Positions 16,574 to 23,990 of a DNA stretch of 64,000 nucleotides are shown here, one piece after another. Each line of letters starts with the position of its first letter. The stretch's first letter is position 1. The translations under genes were made by a program, and so were the position numbers. The notes under the pieces were generated by a model, which worked only from the letters and a program-made list of their open reading frames with translations, made no database searches and was not told the DNA's origin. Origin of the DNA: Micromonospora yasonensis (GTDB lineage: Bacteria; Actinomycetota; Actinomycetes; Mycobacteriales; Micromonosporaceae); NCBI RefSeq assembly GCF_026013475.1, contig NZ_JAPDPH010000005.1, forward strand, positions 1 to 64,000, given 5' to 3'.

Positions 16574-17760
16574 TGCGGTTCCGGCACCCCGACGGCAGCA
16601 CCGTCCATCTCGGCTACTGCACCAACGTCCACCCCGCCGAGGACCTGGCCGGCGTCCTCGCCCAGCTCGACACGTACGCGGTCAACGTCCGGCGGGTGCT
16701 CGACACCGACCTGCTCGGCCTGGGACTCTGGCTGGCCGCCCCGGTCGCCGCCGAACTGGCCGCCGACCCGGCGGCCCGCCGCTGGCTCCGCCACGAGCTG
16801 GACGTGCGCGGGCTCGAGGTGGTCACCCTCAACGGCTTCCCGTACGCGGCCTTCCAGGCGCCGGTGGTGAAGCACGCGGTCTACCACCCGGACTGGACCA
16901 CCCCGGAGCGGCTGGCGTACACCCTCGACCTGGCCCGGGTGCTGGCCGACCTGCTGCCCGACGACGCGGCCCGGGGCTCGATCTCCACTCTGCCGCTGGC
17001 CTGGCGGACGCCGTGGGACGCCGGTCGGGCCGACGCGGCCCGGCGCCGCCTCGACGAGCTGGCCGCCGGACTCGCGGCGGTGGAGCGGGAGACCGGCCGG
17101 ACCATCCGGGTCGGCTTCGAACCGGAACCGGGTTGTCTCGTGGAGTCCACGGGACAGGCGGCCGAGGTATTGTCAACCATGGATACCGATCGGCTCGGGG
17201 TCTGCCTGGATCTGGCTCACCTCGCCTGCGCCTGGGAGGAGCCCGTCGAGGCGCTCGGGCGACTCCGGGCCGCCGGGCTGCCGGTGGTCAAGGTGCAGGT
17301 CTCCGCCGCCGTCGCGGCAGCCGACCCGGCCGCGTCCCGCGACGCGCTGCGCCGCTGGGTCGAGCCGCGCTTCCTGCACCAGACCAGGTCCGCCGGCTGC
17401 GCGGGCACCACCGACCCGGCCCACCCCGGGTACGCGGCCGACGACCTGGACGCCGCCCTCGACGCGCGCCTGCCCGGGCCGTGGCGGGTGCACTACCACG
17501 TGCCGCTGCACGCCCCGCCCGAGCCGCCGCTGGCCTCCACCGTGCCGGTGCTGCGGGCCGCCCTCGCCGAGCTCTACGCCGGACCGGTCGCCGGCTGCGA
17601 CCACCTCGACGTCGAGACGTACACCTGGGGGGTGCTGCCGGAGTCGCGGCGGCCGCGCACCGGCGGGGAGCTGGCCGTCGGTATCGCCGCCGAGCTGGCC
17701 TTCACCCGCGCCGAACTGGCCGGCCTCGGCCTGGCCACGACCGTGGGGGTGGGCCGGTGA
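16573..17760 (+). CDS. eboE: Metabolite traffic protein EboE (xylose-isomerase-like TIM barrel)
   Basis: The 395-residue protein starts with HLGYCTNVHPAEDLAGVLAQL, followed by GLGLWLAAPVAAEL, VVTLNGFPYAAFQAPVVKHAVYHPDWTTPERLAYTLDLARVLADLLP and GSISTLPLAWR. This series is characteristic of EboE. The later GFEPEPGCLVEST, GVCLDLAHLACAWEEP and CDHLDVETYTWGVLPE carry the probable metal ligands. It belongs to the isomerase-like TIM barrels, but its chemistry is not established; EboE is required for metabolite export in cyanobacteria as part of the cluster. The start overlaps the TatD stop (TGATG) and its stop overlaps the next GTG. Confidence 0.9.
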   Translation: MRFRHPDGSTVHLGYCTNVHPAEDLAGVLAQLDTYAVNVRRVLDTDLLGLGLWLAAPVAAELAADPAARRWLRHELDVRGLEVVTLNGFPYAAFQAPVVKHAVYHPDWTTPERLAYTLDLARVLADLLPDDAARGSISTLPLAWRTPWDAGRADAARRRLDELAAGLAAVERETGRTIRVGFEPEPGCLVESTGQAAEVLSTMDTDRLGVCLDLAHLACAWEEPVEALGRLRAAGLPVVKVQVSAAVAAADPAASRDALRRWVEPRFLHQTRSAGCAGTTDPAHPGYAADDLDAALDARLPGPWRVHYHVPLHAPPEPPLASTVPVLRAALAELYAGPVAGCDHLDVETYTWGVLPESRRPRTGGELAVGIAAELAFTRAELAGLGLATTVGVGR

Positions 17761-19151
17761 GCAAGCGTCTGGTGGTCCTGGACGTGGTGGGGCTGACCCC
17801 GCGGCTGCTGGCGCACATGCCCCGGCTGCGCGCGGTCGCCGAGGCCGGGTTCGCCGCCGAGCTGGGCACCGTGCTGCCGGCGGTCACCTGCTCGGTGCAG
17901 TCCACCTTCCTCACCGGCGAACCGCCGTCCGGGCACGGCATCGTCGGCAACGGCTGGTACTTCCGCGACCTCGGCGAGGTGTTCCTCTGGCGGCAGCACA
18001 ACGCGCTGGTCGGCGGGGAGAAGCTGTGGCAGGCGGCCCGGCGGGTGGAGCCCGGCTACCGGGTGGCCAACGTCTGCTGGTGGTACGCGATGGGCGCCGA
18101 CGTGGACTGGACGGTGACGCCCCGACCGATCTACTACGCCGACGGGCGCAAGGAACCGGACTGCTGGACCGACCCGCCCGAGCTGCACGACGCCCTGACC
18201 GACCGGCTCGGCACCTTCCCGCTGTTCACCTACTGGGGGCCGGGCGCCGGGCTGCCCTCGTCCCGGTGGATCTGCCGGGCCGCCGAGCAGATCCTCGCCG
18301 AGCAGTCGCCCGACCTGACCCTGGTGTACGTGCCGCACCTCGACTACGACCTGCAACGCTTCGGGCCGTCCGCGCCTGAGGCCGCCGCTGCGGCGGCGGA
18401 GCTGGACGGGGTGCTCGCACCGCTGCTGGACGCCGCCCGGGCGCGGGAGGCAACGGTGGTGGTGCTGTCCGAGTACGGCATCACCGACGTCTCCCGCCCG
18501 GTCGACGTGAACCGGCTGCTGCGCGCGGAGGGGCTGCTGCGGGTCTACACCCAGGCCGGGATGGAGTACCTGGACCCGTGGACGTCGCGGGCGTTCGCGG
18601 TCGCCGACCACCAGGTGGCGCACGTCTACGTGAAGGACCCGGCGGACGTGCCGGCGGTGGCGAAGCTGTGCGCGGCGCTGCCCGGGGTGGCCGAGGTGCT
18701 GGACGCCGCCGGCCAGGCCGGGTACGGGCTGGACCACGCGCGCTCCGGTGAGCTGGTGCTGGTGGCCGAGCCGGACGCCTGGTTCACCTACTACTACTGG
18801 CTCGACGACGCCCGCGCGCCCGACTTCGCCCGGCTGGTGGAGATCCATCGCAAACCCGGTTACGACCCGGCCGAGCTGTTCTTCGATCCGGCCGCGCCCG
18901 GCGCCGCGAAGCGGCGGGCGGCGGTGGCCCTGGCCCGCAAGAAGCTCGGCATGCGGTATCTGATGAGCGTGGTCGGGCTGGACGCCGGGGCGCGGGCGGT
19001 CCGCGGCTCGCACGGCCGGCTGCCCGCCGACCCGGCCGACGGGCCGGTGCTGCTCTGCTCCGACCCCGCGGCGGCCCGGGACCGGTTCGCCGCCACCGAC
19101 GTCAAGGCCCTGCTGCTCCAGCTCGCCGGATTGGCCTCGGAGGCGCCATGA
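17757..19151 (+). CDS. Alkaline-phosphatase-superfamily nucleotide pyrophosphatase/phosphodiesterase (EboF-like)
   Basis: The 464-residue protein has the NPP-type fold. The metal-binding Asp is in VVLDVVGLTPRLL, the nucleophilic Thr in LPAVTCSVQSTFLTGEPPSGHGIVGNGWY, and metal ligands in YVPHLDYDLQRFGP, VVLSEYGITDVSRPV and the late GSHGRLPADP. There is no signal peptide, so the enzyme is predicted to be cytoplasmic. It would cleave a phosphodiester or pyrophosphate bond in an unknown substrate. In one the metal site near the usual DHG motif reads SEYG rather than SDHG, which is common in this subfamily. GTG start overlaps the eboE stop (GTGA). Confidence 0.87.
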   Translation: MSKRLVVLDVVGLTPRLLAHMPRLRAVAEAGFAAELGTVLPAVTCSVQSTFLTGEPPSGHGIVGNGWYFRDLGEVFLWRQHNALVGGEKLWQAARRVEPGYRVANVCWWYAMGADVDWTVTPRPIYYADGRKEPDCWTDPPELHDALTDRLGTFPLFTYWGPGAGLPSSRWICRAAEQILAEQSPDLTLVYVPHLDYDLQRFGPSAPEAAAAAAELDGVLAPLLDAARAREATVVVLSEYGITDVSRPVDVNRLLRAEGLLRVYTQAGMEYLDPWTSRAFAVADHQVAHVYVKDPADVPAVAKLCAALPGVAEVLDAAGQAGYGLDHARSGELVLVAEPDAWFTYYYWLDDARAPDFARLVEIHRKPGYDPAELFFDPAAPGAAKRRAAVALARKKLGMRYLMSVVGLDAGARAVRGSHGRLPADPADGPVLLCSDPAAARDRFAATDVKALLLQLAGLASEAP

Positions 19152-20215
19152 CCCTCGCCGTCGCACCGACCGACCCGACCCTGCTGCGGGACCGCTTCGA
19201 CGCCGCGCTCGCCGCGTTCCTGCGGGAACGGGGGCCGGGTCGGTCGGACGACGGGACGCGGGACGTCCACGCCGTGCTCCGCCGGTTCGTCCTGGCCGGT
19301 GGCAAGCGGTTGCGGCCGCTGTTCTGCTACTGGGGCTGGCGGGGCTTCGGCGGCCCCGACGATCAGCCGATCGTGGTCGCGTCGGCGGCCCTGGAGCTGT
19401 TCCACGCCTTCGCCCTGATCCACGACGACATTCTCGACGGCAGCGACCGCCGGCGCGGCGAACCCACCGTGCACCGGGTCTTCGCCGACCTGCACACCCG
19501 GTCCGGCTGGTACGGCGACCCCGACGCGTACGGCCGGGACACGGCCCTGCTCTGCGGCGACCTCTGCGCCGCCTGGTCGGGTCAGATGTTCCACGGCTGC
19601 GGGCTGGACCACGAGCGGATCCGGCGGGGGCACGTCCTCTTCGCCCGGATGCGGGTCGAGGTGATCGCGGGGGAGTACCTGGATGTGGTGGGCGCCGCGG
19701 GTGAAGGGTCGGTGGCCGAGGCCCTGACCGTGATCCGGTTGAAGACGGCGCGCTACACGGTGACCCGGCCGGTGCAGATCGGCGCGGCCCTGGCCGGCGC
19801 GGCCCCGGACCTGGTGGCGGCGCTGGCGGACTTCGGCGACCCGCTCGGCGAGGCCTTCCAGCTGCGCGACGACCTGCTCGGCGTCTTCGGCGACCCGGCG
19901 GTCACCGGCAAGTCCAACCTGGACGACCTGCGGGAGGGGAAGGCGACCGTGCTGCTGGCGCTGGCCCGCGCCGGCGCCGATCCGGCCCGGGCGGCCCGAC
20001 TGCGGGCCCTGGTCGGCGACCCCGGCCTGGACCAGACGGGCGCCGCCGAGGTCCGCGAGATCATCGAGGCCACCGGGGCCCGGGCGGCGGTGGAGCGGAT
20101 GATCCGGGCCCGGGCCGATGCCGCGCTGGCCGCGCTGGGCCGGCTGCCGCTGGCGGAACCGGCCCGGGCCGCCCTGGCCGACCTGGCCGCCCGCGCCGCC
20201 CACCGTCGCCACTGA
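19148..20215 (+). CDS. Polyprenyl diphosphate synthase (trans-isoprenyl synthase)
   Basis: The 355-residue enzyme has the first aspartate-rich motif HDDILDGSDRRRGEPTVHR (about residues 93-111), the GGKRLRPLFCYW start of helix C, and the second motif in FQLRDDLLGVFGDPAVTGKSNLDDLREGKATVLLALA. It condenses isopentenyl diphosphate with an allylic diphosphate; chain length cannot be read with confidence. The second motif is DDLLG instead of DDxxD, as in several actinobacterial geranylgeranyl synthases. The ATGA overlap with the phosphodiesterase ties it to the ebo operon, where it can supply the prenyl donor for the UbiA-like enzyme. Confidence 0.92.
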   Translation: MTLAVAPTDPTLLRDRFDAALAAFLRERGPGRSDDGTRDVHAVLRRFVLAGGKRLRPLFCYWGWRGFGGPDDQPIVVASAALELFHAFALIHDDILDGSDRRRGEPTVHRVFADLHTRSGWYGDPDAYGRDTALLCGDLCAAWSGQMFHGCGLDHERIRRGHVLFARMRVEVIAGEYLDVVGAAGEGSVAEALTVIRLKTARYTVTRPVQIGAALAGAAPDLVAALADFGDPLGEAFQLRDDLLGVFGDPAVTGKSNLDDLREGKATVLLALARAGADPARAARLRALVGDPGLDQTGAAEVREIIEATGARAAVERMIRARADAALAALGRLPLAEPARAALADLAARAAHRRH

Positions 20216-20220
20216 GCGAG

Positions 20221-20273
20221 AAGGAAGGGCCCCTTGTTAACGCCTGGCGTGGTAAAGGGGCACCTTCTTAACG
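20221..20273. repeat. Dispersed palindromic repeat, copy 1
   Basis: The 53-base element begins AAGGAAGGGCCCCTTGTTAA, has the core CGCCTGGCGT and ends CACCTTCTTAACG. It matches the element at 63333-63385 over most of its length, with differences in the right arm. Both copies lie immediately downstream of a stop codon. The gene-free stretch 20216-20485 contains nothing else recognisable apart from a ribosome binding site (GGGGAGAAGG) for the next gene. Confidence 0.75.
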
Positions 20274-20485
20274 CGGACACCGGCCAGGTGAGGGCTTTCG
20301 CAAGCGGTCCGGCGTACATAGAGTGGGGGCGGCGACCGCGAGGTGGCCGGTGACCCGCCGGGAGGCGCAACCCGACGGGCCCAGGCGCGACCGCGCCCAC
20401 CGGTGCTCCGACGGGTCGCCGGCACCCGGTCGCCCTCGCCCCGGTCCGCTACGGAATCCCCCCATCACGACAGGGGAGAAGGACA

Positions 20486-21496
20486 ATGGCGCGACCCATC
20501 ACGCTCTTCACCGGCCAGTGGGCCGATCTTCCGTTCGACGAGGTCTGCCGGCTCGCCGCCGAGTGGGGGTACGACGGCCTGGAGATCGCCTGCTGGGGCG
20601 ACCACTTCGAGGTCGACAAGGCGCTCGCCGACGACTCGTACGTGGACCGGAAGCGGGCCACCCTCGCCAAGCACAACCTCCAGGTCTTCGCCATCTCCAA
20701 CCACCTGGTCGGGCAGGCCGTCTGCGACCACCCCATCGACGAGCGGCACCAGGACATCCTGCCCGCCCGGATCTGGGGCGACGGCGAGCCGGAAGGGGTC
20801 CGCCGGCGGGCCGCCGAGGAGATGAAGGACACCGCGCGGGCGGCGGCGAAGCTCGGGGTGAAGACGGTGATCGGCTTCACCGGCTCGTCGATCTGGCACA
20901 CCCTGGCGATGTTCCCGCCGGTTCCGCCGGCGATGATCGAGCGTGGCTACCAGGACTTCGCCGACCGGTGGAACCCGATCCTGGACGTCTTCGACGAGGT
21001 GGGCGTGCGCTTCGCCCACGAGGTGCACCCGAGCGAGATCGCGTACGACTACTGGACCACGAAGCGGACCCTGGAGGCGATCGGCCACCGGCCCGCGTTC
21101 GGGCTGAACTGGGACCCGTCGCACTTCGTCTGGCAGGAGCTGGACCCGGTCAACTTCATCTTCGACTTCGCCGACCGGATCTACCACGTCGACTGCAAGG
21201 ACGCGAAGGTCCGTACCGGCGACGGCCGGCGCGGTCGGCTCTCCTCCCACCTGCCCTGGGCGGACCTGCGCCGCGGTTGGGACTTCGTCTCCACCGGCCA
21301 CGGGGACGTGCCGTGGGAGGACTGCTTCCGGGCGTTGAACGCGATCGGCTACGACGGCCCGATCTCGATCGAGTGGGAGGACGCCGGCATGGACCGCCTG
21401 CTCGGTGCCCCCGAGGCGCTCCAGTTCGTCCGCCGGCTCGCCTTCGACGCCCCGGCGGCGGCCTTCGACGCGGCGTTCAGCAGCAGCCGGGACTGA
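20486..21496 (+). CDS. Sugar phosphate isomerase/epimerase (TIM barrel)
   Basis: The 336-residue protein is a xylose-isomerase-like TIM barrel of a larger subfamily than the gene at 14203. Visible metal-site segments are [15 protein letters not shown] (Glu), [16 protein letters not shown] (Asp, His), [10 protein letters not shown] (Asp/Lys) and [16 protein letters not shown] (Glu). Proteins of this group usually act on keto-sugars or inosose-like compounds in oxidoreductase pathways. The ATG at 20486 is preceded by GGGGAGAAGG. A 270-base gap separates it from the ebo operon and it ends at a large hairpin shared with the convergent ROK gene. The Gfo/Idh/MocA protein at 10750 is a natural partner. 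Confidence 0.88.
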   Translation: MARPITLFTGQWADLPFDEVCRLAAEWGYDGLEIACWGDHFEVDKALADDSYVDRKRATLAKHNLQVFAISNHLVGQAVCDHPIDERHQDILPARIWGDGEPEGVRRRAAEEMKDTARAAAKLGVKTVIGFTGSSIWHTLAMFPPVPPAMIERGYQDFADRWNPILDVFDEVGVRFAHEVHPSEIAYDYWTTKRTLEAIGHRPAFGLNWDPSHFVWQELDPVNFIFDFADRIYHVDCKDAKVRTGDGRRGRLSSHLPWADLRRGWDFVSTGHGDVPWEDCFRALNAIGYDGPISIEWEDAGMDRLLGAPEALQFVRRLAFDAPAAAFDAAFSSSRD

Positions 21497-21499
21497 CCC

Positions 21500-21537
21500 G
21501 GCCCCCCGGGGCCGGCCACGCCGGCCCCGGGGGCCGC
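21500..21537. terminator. GC-rich hairpin between convergent genes
   Basis: The bases from 21500 form a stem of about 17 pairs (GGCCCCCGGGGCCGGC type arms around CAC) with one bulged C. It lies between the isomerase stop and the ROK stop and can terminate both transcripts. No T-tract is present. Confidence 0.6.
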
Positions 21538-21540
21538 CGC

Positions 21541-22725
21541 TCAGCAGGCCGCGAAGACCTGCTCGCTGATCAGCCGGGCCGAGCCGACCAGGCCGGCCCG
21601 GTCGTCGAGGTCGGACAGGACGATCGGCATGCTCCCGGTGGCCAGCGGCGTGGAGCGCCGGTAGACCACCCCGCGGGTCTCCGCGAGCAGGATCGGGCCG
21701 AGGCCGGCGGCCGCGCCGCCGATGATCACGAGGGCCGGGTTGACGAAGCTGACCAGGCCGACCAGCACCTGCCCGAGCCGGCGGGCGGCGTCCCGGACCA
21801 GCCGCTGGGCGGCGGGGTCGCCGCCGGTCGCCGCCCGGGCCAGGTCCGCCACCGTCAGCATGCCGGCCTCGGCCAGCCGCTCGGCGAGCGCCGTCGAGCG
21901 CCCGGCCCGCGCGGCGGTCTCCGCCTCCCGGACCAGGGCGGCATCCCCGCAGTACGCCTCGACGCAGCCGGTGTTGCCGCAGACGCAGAGCGGCCCGTCC
22001 TCGGTGAGCTGGAGGTGGCCGACGTCGCCGGCCCCGCTGGTCGCGCCCCGGTAGAGCGCGCCACCCAGCACCAGCCCGCAGCCGACGGCGTTGCCCAGCT
22101 TCACGTAGAGAAAGTCGTCGAACGGGCGGCCGGTGCCGGCGTGCCGCTCGCCGAGGGCCATCACGTTGGCGTCGTTGTCGACCAGCACCGGGCAGCCCAG
22201 CTCGGCGGCGATGGTGTCGCGGACCGGGAACTGGTGCCAGCCGGGCAGGGCGGGCGGGGCGACCGGCGCGCCCGCGCGGACCGCGACCGGCGCGGGCAGC
22301 GCCACGCCGACCCCGGTCAGCCGGGCCAGCCCCGCCTCGGCCCGTAGCTTGCCGAGGAGGTCGACCGCGCGGCCCACCACCGCCTCGGGCCCGAGCCGGA
22401 CGTCGACCGGCTCGCTACGGCGGACGAGGAGGGTCAGCTCGCCGTCGGCGAGCGCGACGTCGAGCCGGCCGTCGCCGAGCACGACCGCGCCGAAGCGGAC
22501 CTGCCCGCCGAGCCGCAGCAGCGACGACCGGCGACCACCCCGGGAGGCGGCCGGGCCGGCGGTCTCCACCAGGCCCTGCGCGGTCAGCCGCTCCACGTCG
22601 GCGGCGAACCGGGCCCGGGGCAGCCCCAGGGCGTCGCTGAGTTCCACCCGCGAGCGGGGTCCGTCGTCGCGCAGCAGGCGCAGCAGCCGTGCCTGGTCCG
22701 CGTTCTCCGGTCCGATCATGCTCAT
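21541..22725 (-). CDS. ROK family transcriptional regulator (paralogue of 5575-6753)
   Basis: The 394-residue protein has an N-terminal winged helix (SRVELSDALGLPRARFAADVERL) and a ROK domain with VLVDNDANVMALGERH, KLGNAVGCGLVLGGALYRG, GHLQLTEDG and the zinc motif LCVCGNTGCVEAYCGD. It resembles the ROK gene at 5575 along the whole length, including LLRLLRDxG near the N-terminus and SRGGRRS after the HTH, so the two are duplicates. The ATG at 22725 follows GGGGAGGTG and is preferred to a GTG farther out at 22767. It is probably a sugar-responsive repressor of local genes. Confidence 0.92.
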   Translation of the reverse strand: MSMIGPENADQARLLRLLRDDGPRSRVELSDALGLPRARFAADVERLTAQGLVETAGPAASRGGRRSSLLRLGGQVRFGAVVLGDGRLDVALADGELTLLVRRSEPVDVRLGPEAVVGRAVDLLGKLRAEAGLARLTGVGVALPAPVAVRAGAPVAPPALPGWHQFPVRDTIAAELGCPVLVDNDANVMALGERHAGTGRPFDDFLYVKLGNAVGCGLVLGGALYRGATSGAGDVGHLQLTEDGPLCVCGNTGCVEAYCGDAALVREAETAARAGRSTALAERLAEAGMLTVADLARAATGGDPAAQRLVRDAARRLGQVLVGLVSFVNPALVIIGGAAAGLGPILLAETRGVVYRRSTPLATGSMPIVLSDLDDRAGLVGSARLISEQVFAAC

Positions 22726-22744
22726 CGCGATCACCTCCCCCCGA

Positions 22745-22775
22745 ATGTGCCACATGGGTGTCACCACGATGTGAC
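22745..22775. promoter_or_regulatory. ATGTG/CACAT repeats upstream of the second ROK gene
   Basis: ATGTG-C-CACAT (22745-22755) is a perfect palindrome, and 15 bases on a further ATGTG (22769-22773) lies inside GTCAC-N6-GTGAC (22760-22775). They fall 20-50 bases before the ROK start, where an autoregulatory operator would be expected. Confidence 0.45.
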
Positions 22776-22780
22776 GCGAG

Positions 22781-22813
22781 GGGGCCGCACCCGGTTTCCC
22801 CGGGTGCGGCCCC
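22781..22813 (-). terminator. Hairpin after the secreted TIM-barrel gene
   Basis: GGGGCCGCACCCGG (22781-22794) pairs perfectly with CCGGGTGCGGCCCC (22800-22813) around a 5-base loop. It lies 20 bases downstream of the stop of the gene at 22834-23907, before the ROK promoter region. Confidence 0.7.
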
Positions 22814-22833
22814 AGCGTGCTAGGGGGTTCGGA

Positions 22834-23907
22834 TCAGCCCCGCAGGCTCGACATGTGCTGGTAGCTGATCTCCGCGTAGCGCAGCGACCGGCCCGGGTCG
22901 GCGCTGCCACCCGGCGCGGTGTCCTGCTCCCACATCGGGTTGTGGTAGCCCTTGGCGCCCATGTTGGCGAAGAAGCCGCCGTAGTCGATGTCGCCCTCGC
23001 CGAGCGGCACCATGTCGTACCCGTTGGTGGTGTTGTTGTTGATCTTGCCGTCCTTGGCGTGGAACAGCGGGAACCGGATGGGCTGGGCGGCGACCACGGC
23101 CAGCGGGTCGAAGATGCTGGTCTGGGCCACGCCGTCCGGGTCGGTGTAGCTGCGGTACCGGTGCTGGGCCACGTGCGCCCAGTAGATGTCCATCTCGAAC
23201 CAGACCCACTCCGGGTTGGTCCGCGCGATGAAGTACTCCAGCTTCCGGACACCGGAGGACCGGGTCGGCCGGCCCAGCGCGTCCAGCGGCCCGCTGTCCA
23301 GCAGAAAGTTGTACGCCGCGTCGTGGTTGTGGGTGTAGAGCTTGAGGCCCCGGGCGGCGGCCATCTCGCCGAAGGTGTTCCACCGGTCCACGGCGGCGTC
23401 CCAGTCGGCCTGGTAGTTGCTGCCGGTCGGGTCGCTGCCGGTGCCGATGTGGCTCATGCCGAGGATCTCGGCGGTGTCCAGCGTCTGCTCGAACTGGGCG
23501 ATGGTGGTCGGGTTGACCGTGCTCGGGACGGAGGCGTGCGAGCCGTTGGCGCGCAGCCCGTTGTCGTCGAGGATCTTGCGGATCTCCGTCGGGGTGATCT
23601 GCCGGCCGAGGATCGAGGTGTGCTGGTTGTACCCGGCGAACTCGACCTCCTTGTAGCCGATCTCGGCGAGCCGGCCGAGCACCCGCTCGAACCCGTACGG
23701 CACTCCGCTGCCGTCGTCGGCGGCGCCGATCCGGTCGCGAACGCTGTAGAGGATGATGCCCCGCTTGCCGGTGGGGACGAGCAGGCCGTTGCTCGCCGCG
23801 GCGGCCGCCGAGCCGAAGCCGGCGGCACCGACGGCGACGGCGCCCGCCGCCCCGGCGATGGTGCCGAGCATCCGGCGGCGGCTCATCCCGCGCGATGTGT
23901 CGTTCAT
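22834..23907 (-). CDS. Tat-exported sugar phosphate isomerase/epimerase-like TIM barrel
   Basis: The 357-residue protein has a twin-arginine signal (SRRRMLGTIAGAAGAVAVGAAGFGSAAAAAS), so it should be folded in the cytoplasm and exported. The mature part is a xylose-isomerase-like TIM barrel: RGIILYSVRDRIG, then KEVEFAGYNQHT, LKLYTHNHDAAY, EWVWFEMDIYWA, IRFPLFHAKDGK and DIDYGGFFANM, with metal ligands Glu, Asp, His and Glu in the expected order. The ATG at 23907 is chosen because it gives the Tat signal near the N-terminus. It is downstream of the ThuA/dehydrogenase gene and probably in the same transcript, which suggests a secreted sugar-modifying pathway. Confidence 0.87.
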   Translation of the reverse strand: MNDTSRGMSRRRMLGTIAGAAGAVAVGAAGFGSAAAAASNGLLVPTGKRGIILYSVRDRIGAADDGSGVPYGFERVLGRLAEIGYKEVEFAGYNQHTSILGRQITPTEIRKILDDNGLRANGSHASVPSTVNPTTIAQFEQTLDTAEILGMSHIGTGSDPTGSNYQADWDAAVDRWNTFGEMAAARGLKLYTHNHDAAYNFLLDSGPLDALGRPTRSSGVRKLEYFIARTNPEWVWFEMDIYWAHVAQHRYRSYTDPDGVAQTSIFDPLAVVAAQPIRFPLFHAKDGKINNNTTNGYDMVPLGEGDIDYGGFFANMGAKGYHNPMWEQDTAPGGSADPGRSLRYAEISYQHMSSLRG

Positions 23908-23990
23908 GTGCTGACTGCCTTTCTCATGGTGCTGGGTGGTGTGGGGGGAGGTGGGTGGGGCCGCCGCCGCGCGGCGACCCCACCCGGGCG

